Assembly: GCA_046092445.1 (NCBI GenBank) | Contig: JBJTDR010000017.1 | Span: 48,481 to 112,480, forward strand | Reading direction: 5' to 3' | Length of the DNA: 64,000 nt | Origin: CAIUPE01 sp046092445 | GTDB lineage: Bacteria > Pseudomonadota > Alphaproteobacteria > Rhizobiales > Beijerinckiaceae | Shown: one piece after another, positions 17,101-26,360 of the stretch | How the letters are laid out: the number at the start of each line of letters is the position of its first letter | Position numbering within the stretch: the first letter of the stretch is position 1 | Notes under the pieces: model-generated | The model's database searches: none | The model's input: the letters and a program-made list of their open reading frames with translations, nothing else | Told to the model about the DNA's origin: nothing | Position numbers and translations under genes: made by a program

Positions 17101-17920
17101 CGCGGCCCTCGATCCGAACAGTCGCGTCAATCAGCCATGGCCGATTTTCCATGCCATCCCTGACGGGCCACGGAGCGGCCCCAGAAAGCTGGATTTTCCC
17201 GTCGAATTCCGGCAGTCCGCCAAAAGACAACATACCATCTGCATCCATTCGCAGCGAACGCGCAGCATTCTCGACACTCAGCAGCGCTCGGAAACGGCCG
17301 TCTACTTCCGGAGTCCCCGTTGACAGTTTTGCCGCATAAACCTGGTCGTTGACGGCCCCCGTCCCCTCGATCCGCCATGGGCCTCTGAAAGTCGGCGCAC
17401 TCGCATCCAGATCAATATTTTTCGCGGAAAAGACCTCACCGGAGCTCGCATCGGAGACGATCAATTCCGCCTGCGCCAATCGCAGTCTGTCGAAGCCAAC
17501 GGTGTAACCTGCTTCGGACTCGGATCCGGAGTCTCCTGTTTGTAGTACTAACGCGGCGGGAATGCGCCCGTCGGCGTCGACGGCCACCCTGATCGTCGGC
17601 CGAGACGCCAAAGCATCGAGCACCTGCACCTGCCCTTTGAATAGTGGCATCACTGCAATATCGAGATGGAGCCGCTCGATATCCAATTCCAAACCTGAAC
17701 CGGCTTCACCAATCTGGGCCTGCCCGATTTCGACAACCGGAAACGGCAGAAACCGGCCATTTATCTCGCCTCGAATGGTGACTCTCGTGCCAAGGGCATT
17801 CGATAATCGGGTTTCGAAGAAATCCCTGTAATCGGAAAAATTGACGAAAAGCGGTGCCGCCAGTGCCAACAACATGGCGGCAATCAGCGCAATTCCCAAT
17901 GCTGTAACCAGTTCGCGCAC
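14186..17920 (-). CDS. AsmA family envelope protein with a long charged C-terminal helix
   Basis: A 1244-residue protein with an N-terminal membrane anchor (LGIALIAAMLLALAAPLFVNF) and the AsmA beginning ETRLSNALGTRVTIRG. A long repetitive beta-strand body runs through to an AsmA-like C-terminal domain around residues 890-1060 (KLDLDVDLGGSGESMAGF). Such proteins are thought to span the periplasm as lipid-transfer bridges. Roughly the last 130 residues are a strongly charged coiled coil made of EEARLKAEEAARL-type repeats, which is not part of the usual domain. The start is GTG. It stands alone, converging on the fumC group. Confidence 0.85.
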   Translation of the reverse strand: MRELVTALGIALIAAMLLALAAPLFVNFSDYRDFFETRLSNALGTRVTIRGEINGRFLPFPVVEIGQAQIGEAGSGLELDIERLHLDIAVMPLFKGQVQVLDALASRPTIRVAVDADGRIPAALVLQTGDSGSESEAGYTVGFDRLRLAQAELIVSDASSGEVFSAKNIDLDASAPTFRGPWRIEGTGAVNDQVYAAKLSTGTPEVDGRFRALLSVENAARSLRMDADGMLSFGGLPEFDGKIQLSGAAPWPVRDGMENRPWLIDATVRIEGRESILRSLLFEFGQDQGVMKFEGSGDGVLGAGAGLNLVLSSRQIDLDASLLGEGETTSDLRTTLSAWQSALMMGETDLRAPFPVAVDLKIESILAGGDTLKNVQLQSRVQSDGVVVKGLSAELPGQGNLSANGRAGLARGGQFFGHVVLEAKDTPRLLGWIEGEISGRSNRIGTAKEMKLDADVALSMSVAAASNLNLTLDRSAISGLARYSAGDGGARSRVDAQLASNALIINDLPDVSTLAARVKDVDVALSIDAKNVEVVRASGTKLGQVRLKARSTAEGIDIEALEITNLGGATVSANGRLTETGDRFNAQFDAQRVDSLAVLLGKLMPGPVPEMLAERSASLSPLRLKLSAELGRDHSVALRFDGTAAKTMVAGQAAFSDSSSAMRVAAELKAEGPDPVALLQQIGADVLPLPVEGSANLSLNVNGLVRDGLDMTLQIDAGGMVLDGVFKRGAEGAKEGYKGTFSIRSGDAAPVLQALTFPLPDAAISIPIDLKADVSTSNDLVQLDRITGIVEEKAVSGQLALARSTGKVSGTLEFDRLSLAGLSSFVLGTPTSSHSGGLWSSTRFGAQVQPTFDALVAVRTPEFSLGVGPTAKDASFMVRWHENAFEISDAKAAFADGQMTGSLALRRQDALATYTGKIGMKGVPVRALLPNAGLDGKLDLDVDLGGSGESMAGFAASLAGGGAVKLYNARVEAFDLGALPRLTAVLDAERDPPDLRRVDEMFAKELARAALSTPEIATPVTLSAGTARLGPLAVKVKPNGVEGSLSYDFKVGKFDGRVLMTTEQAPADWTGPIPQAGVSWKSAGGAVERSVDTATLTNVLTTRAVTRELLRIEAFESDLRERNFFIRRLKAERESIEREKRAIEEARLAEEARVKAEAEAARKKAEEEARLKAEEAARLRAEEEAARLKAAEVARLKALAEAARLKEIELNRLLNMPDVQMPTEEELIINQVNEYLKSITPAAP

Positions 17921-17999
17921 GCTCGACTATTTCCCTTTCGAGGCTCCGACGCCCTGTTGGATCGGTATCCCCACGTGAGAATACCGCTTCTCCACCACG

Positions 18000-19409
18000 T
18001 CAAACGGCAAAAATCTTGCCGGGATTCATGACATTCATCGGGTCCAGCGCCCGCTTGATCGAGCGCATAACGTCAAGCGTCGCCGTACTGTACTCTTTCA
18101 GGAGATATTTCATCTTTTCCTGACCGACGCCATGTTCGCCGGTGCAAGTTCCCTCCATCGCGAGCGAGCGCTCGACCAGACGATGCAGAAACAGCCGACA
18201 CCGTTCAATCTCTGCTGCATCTTCCATATTGCACAAAAGCGTCAGATGAAAATTGCCGTCGCCGACATGGCCGACAATCGGAGCTGTTAGCCCCGTTGTA
18301 ATCAAATCCCGTTGTGTCGCGTCGACACAATCGGCAAGCTGCGAAATCGGCACGCAAACATCGGTCGCGATAACTTTTGAGCCGGGCCGCAGCGCGAGCG
18401 CAGACCAATACGCATCATGTCGCGCCTGCCAGAGCCGTGTGCGATCTTCGGGCTTCGTCGCCCATTCGAACGGGCCCCCGCCAAATTCCGCGGCAATATC
18501 TCCGAACCGCTCCGCCTGCTCCTTGACTGAACTCTCCGACCCATGAAACTCGACAAAAAGCATCGGTGTTTCGGATAATGTCAGCTTCGAGTGAACATTA
18601 AATGCCTTGACCTGAACTTCGTCCGCCAATTCGATCCGCGCAACCGGAATACCCGACTGGATTGTCATAATCGTCGCGTCACACGCCGCTTTGACACTCG
18701 GAAACGGACATATCCCCGCCGAAATCGCCTCCGGTATCCCGTAAAGCTTGAGCGTGATCTCCGTGATAATCCCGAGCGTTCCCTCTGAACCGACAAGGAG
18801 GCGCGTCAGATCATACCCCGCCGAGGATTTCTTTGCCCGCGACGCCGTGTGAATAATCTCGCCATTCGGCAACACCGCCGTGAGAGAAATCACATTGTCC
18901 TTCATCGTGCCGTAGCGCACCGCATTCGTGCCCGATGCCCGCGTCGAAACCATCCCGCCAAGCGATGCATCTGCCCCCGGATCGATCGGAAAGAACAATC
19001 CCGTATCCCGGATAAACTCGTTCAATTGTTTTCGGGTCACACCCGGCTGCACCACACAATCGAGGTCCTCTGCATGCACAGCCAGCACCGCATTCATCCG
19101 GTTCATGTCAATCGAAACGCCACCGAACGGCGCATTGGTGTGCCCTTCGAACGACGTTCCCGTCCCGAACGGCACCATCGGTATCCGGTGCGCGGCGCAA
19201 ATCTTGACAATTTCAGCCACTTCTTCCGTCGTCTCGGGATAAACCACAATGTCCGGAGCCTGAGTCGCAACCCATGTCAGCGTGTTCGCGTGCTGCATCC
19301 GGACGGTCTCGTTCGAGACAACACGCGCCCCAAAACGATCAACGAGCAATCGACTCACGCGCTCAATGGCAGCCGGATCAGGCCGAACCGCCGATAAAAT
19401 ATCAGTCAT
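18000..19409 (-). CDS. FAD-linked oxidase, D-lactate/2-hydroxyacid dehydrogenase type
   Basis: A 469-residue flavoprotein of the GlcD/D-lactate dehydrogenase (cytochrome) group. The N-terminal FAD-binding PCMH domain shows PDIVVYPETTEEVAEIVKI and PMVPFGTGTSFEGH, and GGMVSTRASGTNAVRYGTM. The C-terminal FAD-oxidase domain contains GHVGDGNFHLTLL and GEHGVGQEKMKYL. The substrate is probably D-lactate or a similar 2-hydroxy acid, with electrons passing to cytochrome or quinone. The ATG at 19409 was preferred to the one 13 codons upstream because the family starts here. It is divergent from the thioesterase gene. Confidence 0.88.
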   Translation of the reverse strand: MTDILSAVRPDPAAIERVSRLLVDRFGARVVSNETVRMQHANTLTWVATQAPDIVVYPETTEEVAEIVKICAAHRIPMVPFGTGTSFEGHTNAPFGGVSIDMNRMNAVLAVHAEDLDCVVQPGVTRKQLNEFIRDTGLFFPIDPGADASLGGMVSTRASGTNAVRYGTMKDNVISLTAVLPNGEIIHTASRAKKSSAGYDLTRLLVGSEGTLGIITEITLKLYGIPEAISAGICPFPSVKAACDATIMTIQSGIPVARIELADEVQVKAFNVHSKLTLSETPMLFVEFHGSESSVKEQAERFGDIAAEFGGGPFEWATKPEDRTRLWQARHDAYWSALALRPGSKVIATDVCVPISQLADCVDATQRDLITTGLTAPIVGHVGDGNFHLTLLCNMEDAAEIERCRLFLHRLVERSLAMEGTCTGEHGVGQEKMKYLLKEYSTATLDVMRSIKRALDPMNVMNPGKIFAV

Positions 19410-19535
19410 GGAGCATTTGCCTCGAGTATCACTTGCCTTGCGTATCAAATATACCGATTATCCGGTGATCCGATAACCATAGAGTTTCAATATCATCGTT
19501 ATGATTACGATAACAACCGAGGAATACTGCGGCAG

Positions 19536-20069
19536 ATGGTGCTGACCACGAAGATATCTCCCCTGTTTTTCGCGCCATTCGTGTCGTCCGTCATCAAAAT
19601 GGAACCGGAATGGATTGACTCTTATGGCCATGTCAACATGGCTTTCTACCATATCGTTTTCGAGCGCGGCATTGATGATGCCCTCGCAATGATCGGGATG
19701 ACCCCCGAATATGGCACCAGGCGCGGGTTTGGAATTTTTGCTGCCGAATGCCACATCCATTATCGCCGCGAAGTCCTGCTGGAAACACCGGTCCGAATTA
19801 CGGCGCAATTGCTCGATTACGATGGCAAGCGCCTGCATTTCTACCTCGAAATGCGCCACGCCACCGAGGGTTGGCTCGCCGCCATGGAGGAAATCCTGTT
19901 CCTCAACGTCGATTTGGTAAAGCGCTGCGTAACGCCGTTTCCCGACGATATTCTCGAACAGATAGCCGTCATGAAAGCCGCCCATTCCGCGCTGCCCAAA
20001 CCGGATGTATTGGGCCAACGCCTCGGGATCCCGCCCCGTGCAAAAAGCGGGAAAGTGGAGTTGCACTGA
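19536..20069 (+). CDS. hotdog-fold acyl-CoA thioesterase family protein
   Basis: A 177-residue protein of the 4-hydroxybenzoyl-CoA thioesterase-like group. WIDSYGHVNMAFYHIVFE carries the catalytic aspartate/asparagine region of the hotdog fold, FAAECHIHYRREVLLETPV is the second strand pair, and KRLHFYLEMRHATEGWLAA the third. The substrate is not known. The gap to the divergent FAD-oxidase contains several TTATC/GATAA inverted half sites. Confidence 0.8.
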   Translation: MVLTTKISPLFFAPFVSSVIKMEPEWIDSYGHVNMAFYHIVFERGIDDALAMIGMTPEYGTRRGFGIFAAECHIHYRREVLLETPVRITAQLLDYDGKRLHFYLEMRHATEGWLAAMEEILFLNVDLVKRCVTPFPDDILEQIAVMKAAHSALPKPDVLGQRLGIPPRAKSGKVELH

Positions 20070-20273
20070 TTTCGATGATTGCCTGCTGTGATTGCTTCGT
20101 CTCAGGCGCTTAGAAAGAACCCCGGAAGTCCAGTTTCGTAAATTGGATCTGTGACTTTTGAATGCGTCATCCTCTTACGATCCCGCTTTGCCGTCGCCAT
20201 CTTTGATGCGTGAGCAGTCAACTTATGCTTGAGTCGCGCATGTGATTCGCATTTCCGATCGGCAGAATACCCA

Positions 20274-22685
20274 GTGGCCAGAAGTTTCGACATTGACGAT
20301 GATGACCTCTCCTACACCCCGCGTTCCGGTGGGTTGGCGGCGCGTGCCCAAAATGTCGCCCATGGCAATGCAGCCTATCTTGACGGATTGAACGCCGAGC
20401 AACGCCGTGCGGTCGAAACAATTGACGGCCCGGTTCTTGTTCTCGCGGGTGCCGGAACGGGTAAAACCCGCGTTCTCACCACCCGTATCGCCCACATGAT
20501 CGCGACTGGCAAAGCATTTCCCTCCCAAATTCTCGCCGTCACCTTCACCAACAAGGCGGCACGCGAGATGAAAGAGCGGGTCGGGCATTTGCTCGGCTCC
20601 ATTGTAGAAGGCATGCCCTGGCTTGGTACCTTCCACGCTATCGGCACCAAAATTCTCCGCCGCCACGCCGAATTGGTCGGACTGCGGTCCGATTTCACAA
20701 TCCTCGATACGGACGACCAGATCCGCCTGATGAAGCAGGTGATCAAGGCCGAGGACATTGACGAAAAGCGCTGGCCCGCCCGCGCCCTCGCATCCTTCAT
20801 CGATGGTTGGAAAAATCGGGGCCTGACCCCCGACAAAGTCCCCATGGGTGAATCAGGTGCTTTCGCCAATGGCCGCGGCGGCAAGCTTTACAAACTCTAT
20901 CAGGAACGCCTGAAACAACTGAATGCCGCCGATTTCGGCGATCTTCTCCTCGAAAATCTGCGCCTGTTCCGCGAGAATCCCGACGTCTTGGCCTCCTATC
21001 AGGAGCGCTTCAAATACATGCTCGTCGACGAATATCAGGACACCAATGTCGCGCAATATCTCTGGTTGCGCCTGCTCGCACAGGGCCACCGGAATGTTGC
21101 CTGCGTGGGTGATGACGACCAGTCGATCTATGGCTGGCGTGGTGCCGAGGTCGATAATATTCTGCGGTTCGAGACCGATTTTCCCGGCGCCGCCGTTGTC
21201 CGGCTTGAACGCAATTACCGCTCGACCGGTCACATACTGTCCTCTGCCGCCCATCTCATCGCCCATAATCAGGGACGCCTTGGGAAGACGCTGTTCACCG
21301 ATGATGAAGCCGGCGAAAAGCCGACACTCACCGGTGCATGGGATTCGGAAGAAGAAGCCCGCCTGATCGGCGACGAGATCGAGGCCCTGCAACACAAGGG
21401 ACATTCGCTGGCCGATATCGCGATCTTGGTCCGAATTTCAGCCCAGATGCGCGAAATCGAAGACCGTTTCGTCACCCTCGGCCTGCCCTATCGCGTCATT
21501 GGCGGCCCGCGCTTTTACGAGCGCCTCGAAATCCGCGATGCCCTCGCCTATCTCCGGATCATTGCCAATCCGACCGATGACCTTGCCTTCGAGCGCATCG
21601 TGAACACCCCCAAGCGCGGCCTTGGCGATGCCACCATCGAACTCGTGCATCAATATGCCCGCAAAGCCCGCATTCCGATGCTGGAAGCTGTCAATCGTCT
21701 TGTAGAAACCGATGAATTGAAGCCCAAGCCACGTGGCGCCTTGCGTGATCTCGCTCGCGACATCGCCCGCTGGGCAACAAGCATCGACACGATGAAGCAC
21801 AATGAACTCGCGGAACAAGTGCTCGAGGAATCCGGCTACACCGATATGTGGCAAAAGGAACGGACCGCCGACAGCGCCGGCCGCCTCGAAAACCTCAAGG
21901 AACTCGTCCGCTCGATGGAAGAATTCCCCGATCTCGGCGCATTCTTGGAGCATGTCTCGCTTGTCATGGAAATGACCGACAATGATACCGCCGAGCGCGT
22001 CTCGATCATGACGCTCCACGGGGCCAAAGGTCTCGAATTCGATACCGTCTTCCTGCCCGGCTGGGAGGAAGGCCTGTTCCCGAACCAGCGCGCACTCGAC
22101 GAAAGTGGTCGCGCCGGCCTCGAAGAAGAACGCCGCCTCGCCTATGTCGGACTAACCCGCGCCAGACGCCGCGCCAAAATCTATTTCGCCAGCAATCGCC
22201 GCATTCACGGCATGTGGAACTCGACAATTCCGTCCCGTTTTGTCGACGAACTCCCCGAAGATCACGTCGAAGTGCTGGAATCCCCGGCAGGCTTCAGCAA
22301 GGCTGGCGGCTTCGGCAATTCCCGTTTCGAAGGCGGCGGATTTGGCGGATCGACCTACAACACACCCGGCTGGCAACGCGCGCAAGGGCGTGCCGCAGGA
22401 AACACCGCCAATACGCGAAACTCGTCAAACGGCGATCACATAGGCTTTTCCGAGCAGGCGAGCCCCTATCACGCCGCTCCCCAAAGACGGGTCACCACCT
22501 TGATCGAAGGCGAAGTCGTCGCCCGCTCAACCGGTACCGCCGCGTCTTATTCGGAAGGCGAACGGGTGTTCCACATCAAGTTCGGCAACGGCTCCGTCTC
22601 CGCCGTCGACGGCAACAAACTCACCATCGATTTCGACAAGGCCGGACGGAAAATGGTTTTAGAAACCTTCGTCGCCCGAGCCTGA
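20274..22685 (+). CDS. uvrD: UvrD/PcrA-type ATP-dependent 3'-5' DNA helicase
   Basis: A helicase of about 803 residues that unwinds DNA in excision and mismatch repair. Motifs in order: LNAEQRRAVETIDGPVLVLA (Q motif), AGAGTGKT (Walker A), VTFTNKAAREMKERV (Ia), LVDEYQDTN (II), VGDDDQSIYGWRGAE (III), LERNYRST (IV), TLHGAKGLEFDTVFLPGWE (V) and RRLAYVGLTRARR (VI). The C-terminal 50 residues (FHIKFGNGSVSAVDGNKLTIDF) form the small PcrA/UvrD tudor domain. Starts at GTG 20274 or TTG 20229 are both possible; neither has a strong ribosome binding site. Confidence 0.93.
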   Translation: MARSFDIDDDDLSYTPRSGGLAARAQNVAHGNAAYLDGLNAEQRRAVETIDGPVLVLAGAGTGKTRVLTTRIAHMIATGKAFPSQILAVTFTNKAAREMKERVGHLLGSIVEGMPWLGTFHAIGTKILRRHAELVGLRSDFTILDTDDQIRLMKQVIKAEDIDEKRWPARALASFIDGWKNRGLTPDKVPMGESGAFANGRGGKLYKLYQERLKQLNAADFGDLLLENLRLFRENPDVLASYQERFKYMLVDEYQDTNVAQYLWLRLLAQGHRNVACVGDDDQSIYGWRGAEVDNILRFETDFPGAAVVRLERNYRSTGHILSSAAHLIAHNQGRLGKTLFTDDEAGEKPTLTGAWDSEEEARLIGDEIEALQHKGHSLADIAILVRISAQMREIEDRFVTLGLPYRVIGGPRFYERLEIRDALAYLRIIANPTDDLAFERIVNTPKRGLGDATIELVHQYARKARIPMLEAVNRLVETDELKPKPRGALRDLARDIARWATSIDTMKHNELAEQVLEESGYTDMWQKERTADSAGRLENLKELVRSMEEFPDLGAFLEHVSLVMEMTDNDTAERVSIMTLHGAKGLEFDTVFLPGWEEGLFPNQRALDESGRAGLEEERRLAYVGLTRARRRAKIYFASNRRIHGMWNSTIPSRFVDELPEDHVEVLESPAGFSKAGGFGNSRFEGGGFGGSTYNTPGWQRAQGRAAGNTANTRNSSNGDHIGFSEQASPYHAAPQRRVTTLIEGEVVARSTGTAASYSEGERVFHIKFGNGSVSAVDGNKLTIDFDKAGRKMVLETFVARA

Positions 22686-22755
22686 GAAGCAGATAACTCC
22701 AGTCAGCATCCTTCGATCCCCGTGACACCTGCAATCGATCGCGCTATGAAGCGCC

Positions 22756-23679
22756 ATGCTTGAAGGATTACACCCCCAGAAACCGACCCATGTCATGCGC
22801 CTTATCTGCGACGAGGCGACTGCACGCGCCGTTGCCGATAGTGTCATGGAGACATTCGACCCGACCGAGACCGCCGCAGCGGCGTTCGAGAACGAACAAA
22901 CGCTGAAATGGGAGGTTGAAGTCTATTTTTCCTCACCCCCCGATGACGAAAATCTGCGCGAACTCATCAGGGTAACGGTTAGCCCGTCCGCTGCCGCCTC
23001 GCTGACACTCGAAACGCTCGCCGAAAAAGACTGGGTGAAGGCATCGCTTGACGGCCTGTCCATCGTCCATGCCGGCCGCTTTCAGGTGCACGGCTCGCAT
23101 GATCGCACCCGCATTCCCGTCAATGCCATCGGGATCGAGATTGAAGCCGCCTTGGCCTTTGGCACCGGCCATCACGGCACAACGCGCGGCTGCCTCTTGG
23201 CACTCGACGCCATCCTGAAGCGCCGCCGCCCGAAACGCGTTCTCGATGTCGGCACAGGGTCCGGCGTTCTCGCCATTGCCGCCGCCCGTGCTTTGCATCG
23301 TCCGGTCGCAGCGGGCGATATTGATCCGGTAGCCGTCCATGCCGCACGCAGCAATGCCGTGCTCAATCGCGCGGGGGCTTACGTCCATCCCGTCACAGCA
23401 CGCGGCGTCCGTCATCAAGCCCTGTTCAGCGAACGGGGATATGATCTCGTTTTCGCCAATATTCTGGCGCGTCCCCTGATGCGATTGGCGCCTTCGATCA
23501 ACTCGGTGGCTGCCCCCGATGGCGATATTGTTCTGTCGGGCCTGCTAGCGCATGACGTGCCGGGCGTACTGTCTGCCTATGCCGCTCAAGGCTGGTATCT
23601 CGATCGTCGCGGCGATCTCGAAGGCTGGGCCGCACTCGCCCTCCGCAAACGCCGCACGCGGCCCGTCCGCTTTATCTAA
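22756..23679 (+). CDS. prmA: ribosomal protein L11 methyltransferase family protein
   Basis: A 307-residue SAM-dependent methyltransferase. The substrate-recognition N-terminal part is followed by ALAFGTGHHGTTRGCLLAL and the SAM motif VLDVGTGSGVLAIAAARA near residue 157, then AAGDIDPVAVHAARSNA and YDLVFANILARPLM (the NPPY-like NIL motif). PrmA trimethylates lysines of ribosomal protein L11. It follows the helicase gene by 70 bases and precedes the peptidase by 27. Confidence 0.92.
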   Translation: MLEGLHPQKPTHVMRLICDEATARAVADSVMETFDPTETAAAAFENEQTLKWEVEVYFSSPPDDENLRELIRVTVSPSAAASLTLETLAEKDWVKASLDGLSIVHAGRFQVHGSHDRTRIPVNAIGIEIEAALAFGTGHHGTTRGCLLALDAILKRRRPKRVLDVGTGSGVLAIAAARALHRPVAAGDIDPVAVHAARSNAVLNRAGAYVHPVTARGVRHQALFSERGYDLVFANILARPLMRLAPSINSVAAPDGDIVLSGLLAHDVPGVLSAYAAQGWYLDRRGDLEGWAALALRKRRTRPVRFI

Positions 23680-23706
23680 TCACTCTAGCCAAAACAGGTA
23701 TTCATC

Positions 23707-25527
23707 ATGGCCGAGGCCGTCTTTCAAACTTTTGATCAAAAAACCACGCCTGCCCAGGGCGCTCCCCATTTGAAAACCTTGCGCGCCGAGCTCAAAGCCC
23801 GTGGGCTCGACGGGTTCGTGGTGCCCCGTACCGATGAACACCAGAACGAATACGTCCCCCCCTCTTCCGAGCGCCTCGCATGGCTCACCGGCTTTTCCGG
23901 CTCGTGGGGCACAGCCATCGTGCTGCACGACCTTGCCGCCATTTTCGTTGATGGCCGCTACACCGTGCAGGTCCGCGAGCAAGTCGACGCCGCCACCTTC
24001 ACGCCCGAACATCTCATCGACAACCCGCCCGAAAACTGGCTCGAAAAACACCTCAGATCCGGCCAGAAACTCGGTTTTGATCCATGGCTTCACACGCAAG
24101 ATAGCGTCAAAAAGCTCGAGAAAGCCTGCGCAAAAGTCGGCGCGATCCTCGTTCCCGTCGACACAAACCCGATAGACAGCGTCTGGAAAGATCGCCCTCC
24201 GGTGCCGCTCGCGCAAGTCGTCCTGCACCGCCCCGCCTATGCCGGTGAAGACGCGCATGACAAGCTTAAACGCATTCAAGCCAAGCTCGCAGCCCAAGGC
24301 GCGGATGCCGTCGTGCTGACAGACGCCCACGCAGTCGCCTGGGCATTCAACATTCGCGGCGGCGATGTCGGCCACACGCCCCTCCCGCTCGGCTTCGCCA
24401 TAATCCCGCGGGAAGGCAAGGCCGAGCTTTTCATGGATGGCCGTAAATTCAACAACACCGTGCGCAGCGCCGTTTCCGATCTCGCGGAAATCGCCGAACC
24501 CGCAGCTCTTGATCGCGCGCTGCAAAAGCTTGGCACTTCGGGTGCAAAAGTGAAATTCGACGCGGCCTCCGCCTCAAACCGCCTCGTCGCCATGGTTGAA
24601 AGTGCCGGCGGGACGCCCGAAGTTGGCACCGATTTCATCGCTTTGATGAAAGCCGTCAAAAACAGCGCCGAAATCGCAGGCTCCCGCGCAGCCCATGCAC
24701 GCGACGGCGCAGCCATGACAAAATTCCTCGCCTGGTTCGACCGCGAAGCCATCTCCGAAAAACTCACCGAGATCGACGCCACCATCGCGCTCGAAGGCTT
24801 CCGCCGCGAAACCGGCGTATTGAAGGACGTCTCCTTCCCCTCCATTGCAGGCGCCGGCCCCAATGCCGCCCTGCCCCATTACAAAGTATCAACCAACTCC
24901 AATCGCCGCATCGAGAAGGGCATTTTCCTGATTGATTCCGGCGCGCAATACGAGGATGGCACCACCGATATCACTCGCACCATCGTCGTCGGCCCCGCAA
25001 CCGCCGAGATGAAAGACCGCTTCACCCGCGTACTCAAGGGCCATATCGCGATTGATATCGCCGTGTTCCCAAAAGGCGTCTCCGGCGCACAACTCGACAG
25101 TTTTGCCCGCAAGGCGCTCTGGGACGTCGGGCTCGATTTCGACCACGGCACCGGCCACGGCATCGGCTCTTATCTCTCCGTCCATGAAGGCCCCCAGCGC
25201 ATCGCCAAAACCGGCGTCACCCCGCTCGAACCCGGCATGATGCTGTCCAATGAGCCCGGCTTCTACAAAGCAGGCCAATGGGGCATTCGCATCGAAAACC
25301 TGATCCTTGTCGAAAAGCGCGACATCCCCGGCGCCGAGCGCGAAATGTACGGTTTCGAAACTTTGAGCTTCGCACCCATCGATTTGAACTTGGTTGAGCC
25401 AGCTCTCCTCGCCAGTGAAGAACGCGCCTGGCTCAACGCCTACCACGCCAAAACCCGCGCCATTGTCGGTCCGCTCGTGGATGCGGAAACGATGAAATGG
25501 TTGGAGAAGGCGACAAGGGAGGTGTGA
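23707..25527 (+). CDS. pepP: aminopeptidase P family protein (Xaa-Pro aminopeptidase)
   Basis: A 606-residue metallopeptidase of the M24 family in its long form: two creatinase-type N-terminal domains (to about residue 310), then the pita-bread catalytic domain. Metal-binding residues are visible in FLIDSGAQYEDGTTDITRT (two aspartates), GTGHGIGSYLSVHEGP (histidine), MLSNEPGFYKAG and WGIRIENL (glutamates). It removes N-terminal residues that precede proline and probably acts in the cytoplasm, as no signal peptide is seen. Confidence 0.94.
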   Translation: MAEAVFQTFDQKTTPAQGAPHLKTLRAELKARGLDGFVVPRTDEHQNEYVPPSSERLAWLTGFSGSWGTAIVLHDLAAIFVDGRYTVQVREQVDAATFTPEHLIDNPPENWLEKHLRSGQKLGFDPWLHTQDSVKKLEKACAKVGAILVPVDTNPIDSVWKDRPPVPLAQVVLHRPAYAGEDAHDKLKRIQAKLAAQGADAVVLTDAHAVAWAFNIRGGDVGHTPLPLGFAIIPREGKAELFMDGRKFNNTVRSAVSDLAEIAEPAALDRALQKLGTSGAKVKFDAASASNRLVAMVESAGGTPEVGTDFIALMKAVKNSAEIAGSRAAHARDGAAMTKFLAWFDREAISEKLTEIDATIALEGFRRETGVLKDVSFPSIAGAGPNAALPHYKVSTNSNRRIEKGIFLIDSGAQYEDGTTDITRTIVVGPATAEMKDRFTRVLKGHIAIDIAVFPKGVSGAQLDSFARKALWDVGLDFDHGTGHGIGSYLSVHEGPQRIAKTGVTPLEPGMMLSNEPGFYKAGQWGIRIENLILVEKRDIPGAEREMYGFETLSFAPIDLNLVEPALLASEERAWLNAYHAKTRAIVGPLVDAETMKWLEKATREV

Positions 25528-25535
25528 GGGTCCGG

Positions 25536-25961
25536 CTAGGCTAAGTCGCTCGGGTCAAGGCAGGGAACGCCAGTCGGTAAAAAATGGCGACCATTCCGCG
25601 TTATGACGATCAAGCCGTGAAACGCGGCGGTTGCTGCGATGATGAGATCAATCCGCTCTACCACAGCGGGCCTTGCGCGCTCGGAAATCCGCGCAACGTC
25701 GAGAGCAACACCGAGCGTTACGGGCAATATCCGGTCCGCCCATCCGCGCAGTAATCCGTCACGGAAATCAGCCAATTGATCGGCTCTTTTATCTTTTTCT
25801 TCGCGTCGAAGCTTCAGAATTCCTGATTCAATTTCAGTCAGCGTCAAAACACTGAAATATGATTTTTCCTCAATGCGCCGCATTTTCTCGATCACGGCGT
25901 GTTCAATCTCTCGCCGCCTCGGGTCAAACAGCGAGATGATATTTGTATCGAGCAGATACAT
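25536..25961 (-). CDS. vapC: VapC-type PIN-domain ribonuclease toxin, second copy
   Basis: A 141-residue PIN protein starting MYLLDTNIISLFDPRR, with acidic residues at D5, in VLTLTEIESGILKL and in VERIDLIIAATAAFHG, and the usual end VITRNGRHFLPTGV. It belongs to the FitB-like subgroup (DTNIIS, IESGI, IAATA). It is unlike the vapC at 321-728. The antitoxin gene lies nine bases upstream. The stop is close to that of the convergent aminopeptidase. Confidence 0.9.
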   Translation of the reverse strand: MYLLDTNIISLFDPRRREIEHAVIEKMRRIEEKSYFSVLTLTEIESGILKLRREEKDKRADQLADFRDGLLRGWADRILPVTLGVALDVARISERARPAVVERIDLIIAATAAFHGLIVITRNGRHFLPTGVPCLDPSDLA

Positions 25962-25970
25962 AAAGGCCGT

Positions 25971-26324
25971 CTATTCGGTAAAATCTTGCCCGAGCGCGCG
26001 TTTATCAGCCGCCCACTTGGCCTTACCAATCTCGGCAGCATCCTCGCCGAGCGTTGTTTCCATAAAATCAACGAGCCCTCGCTGAGAAGGATCATGTTCG
26101 CGCCGTTGGCCCAACTCAGCCTCTGGCGGCCCCGTATAGGGACTTTGTGACTCCGCCCAGCCCTGCACCCTATGTGCCGCAATCTCCACATAAGGCTCAA
26201 GCACCAAGCACCCCTGATCATCTTGCGTCATCCGATACGAACTAACGCCCTTTGCCAAAGCGCCCAAGGTCACGCGGCCTTTGGCGTCAGGATGCAAAAT
26301 TTTGATGTTTTTGCGGAGTGTCAT
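25971..26324 (-). CDS. antitoxin of the second VapC module, AbrB-like N terminus
   Basis: A 117-residue protein. The start KILHPDAKGRVTLGALAKGVSSYRMTQD resembles an AbrB/MazE looped-hinge DNA-binding domain, and the acidic C-terminal half (TLGEDAAEIGKAKWAADKRALGQDF) could wrap the toxin. The ATG at 26324 has GGGAGA eight bases upstream, better than a TTG five codons earlier. Placement directly before vapC and a palindrome upstream support an autoregulated pair. The family match is weaker than for the first vapB. Confidence 0.72.
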   Translation of the reverse strand: MTLRKNIKILHPDAKGRVTLGALAKGVSSYRMTQDDQGCLVLEPYVEIAAHRVQGWAESQSPYTGPPEAELGQRREHDPSQRGLVDFMETTLGEDAAEIGKAKWAADKRALGQDFTE

Positions 26325-26360
26325 GCAGGCGTCTCCCAAACACTAACAAGTCTATCACAA

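Noticed and set aside
20102..20293. A 63-codon minus-strand frame upstream of the helicase gene
   Set aside because: No ribosome binding site, no recognisable feature, and it overlaps the helicase start; probably chance.
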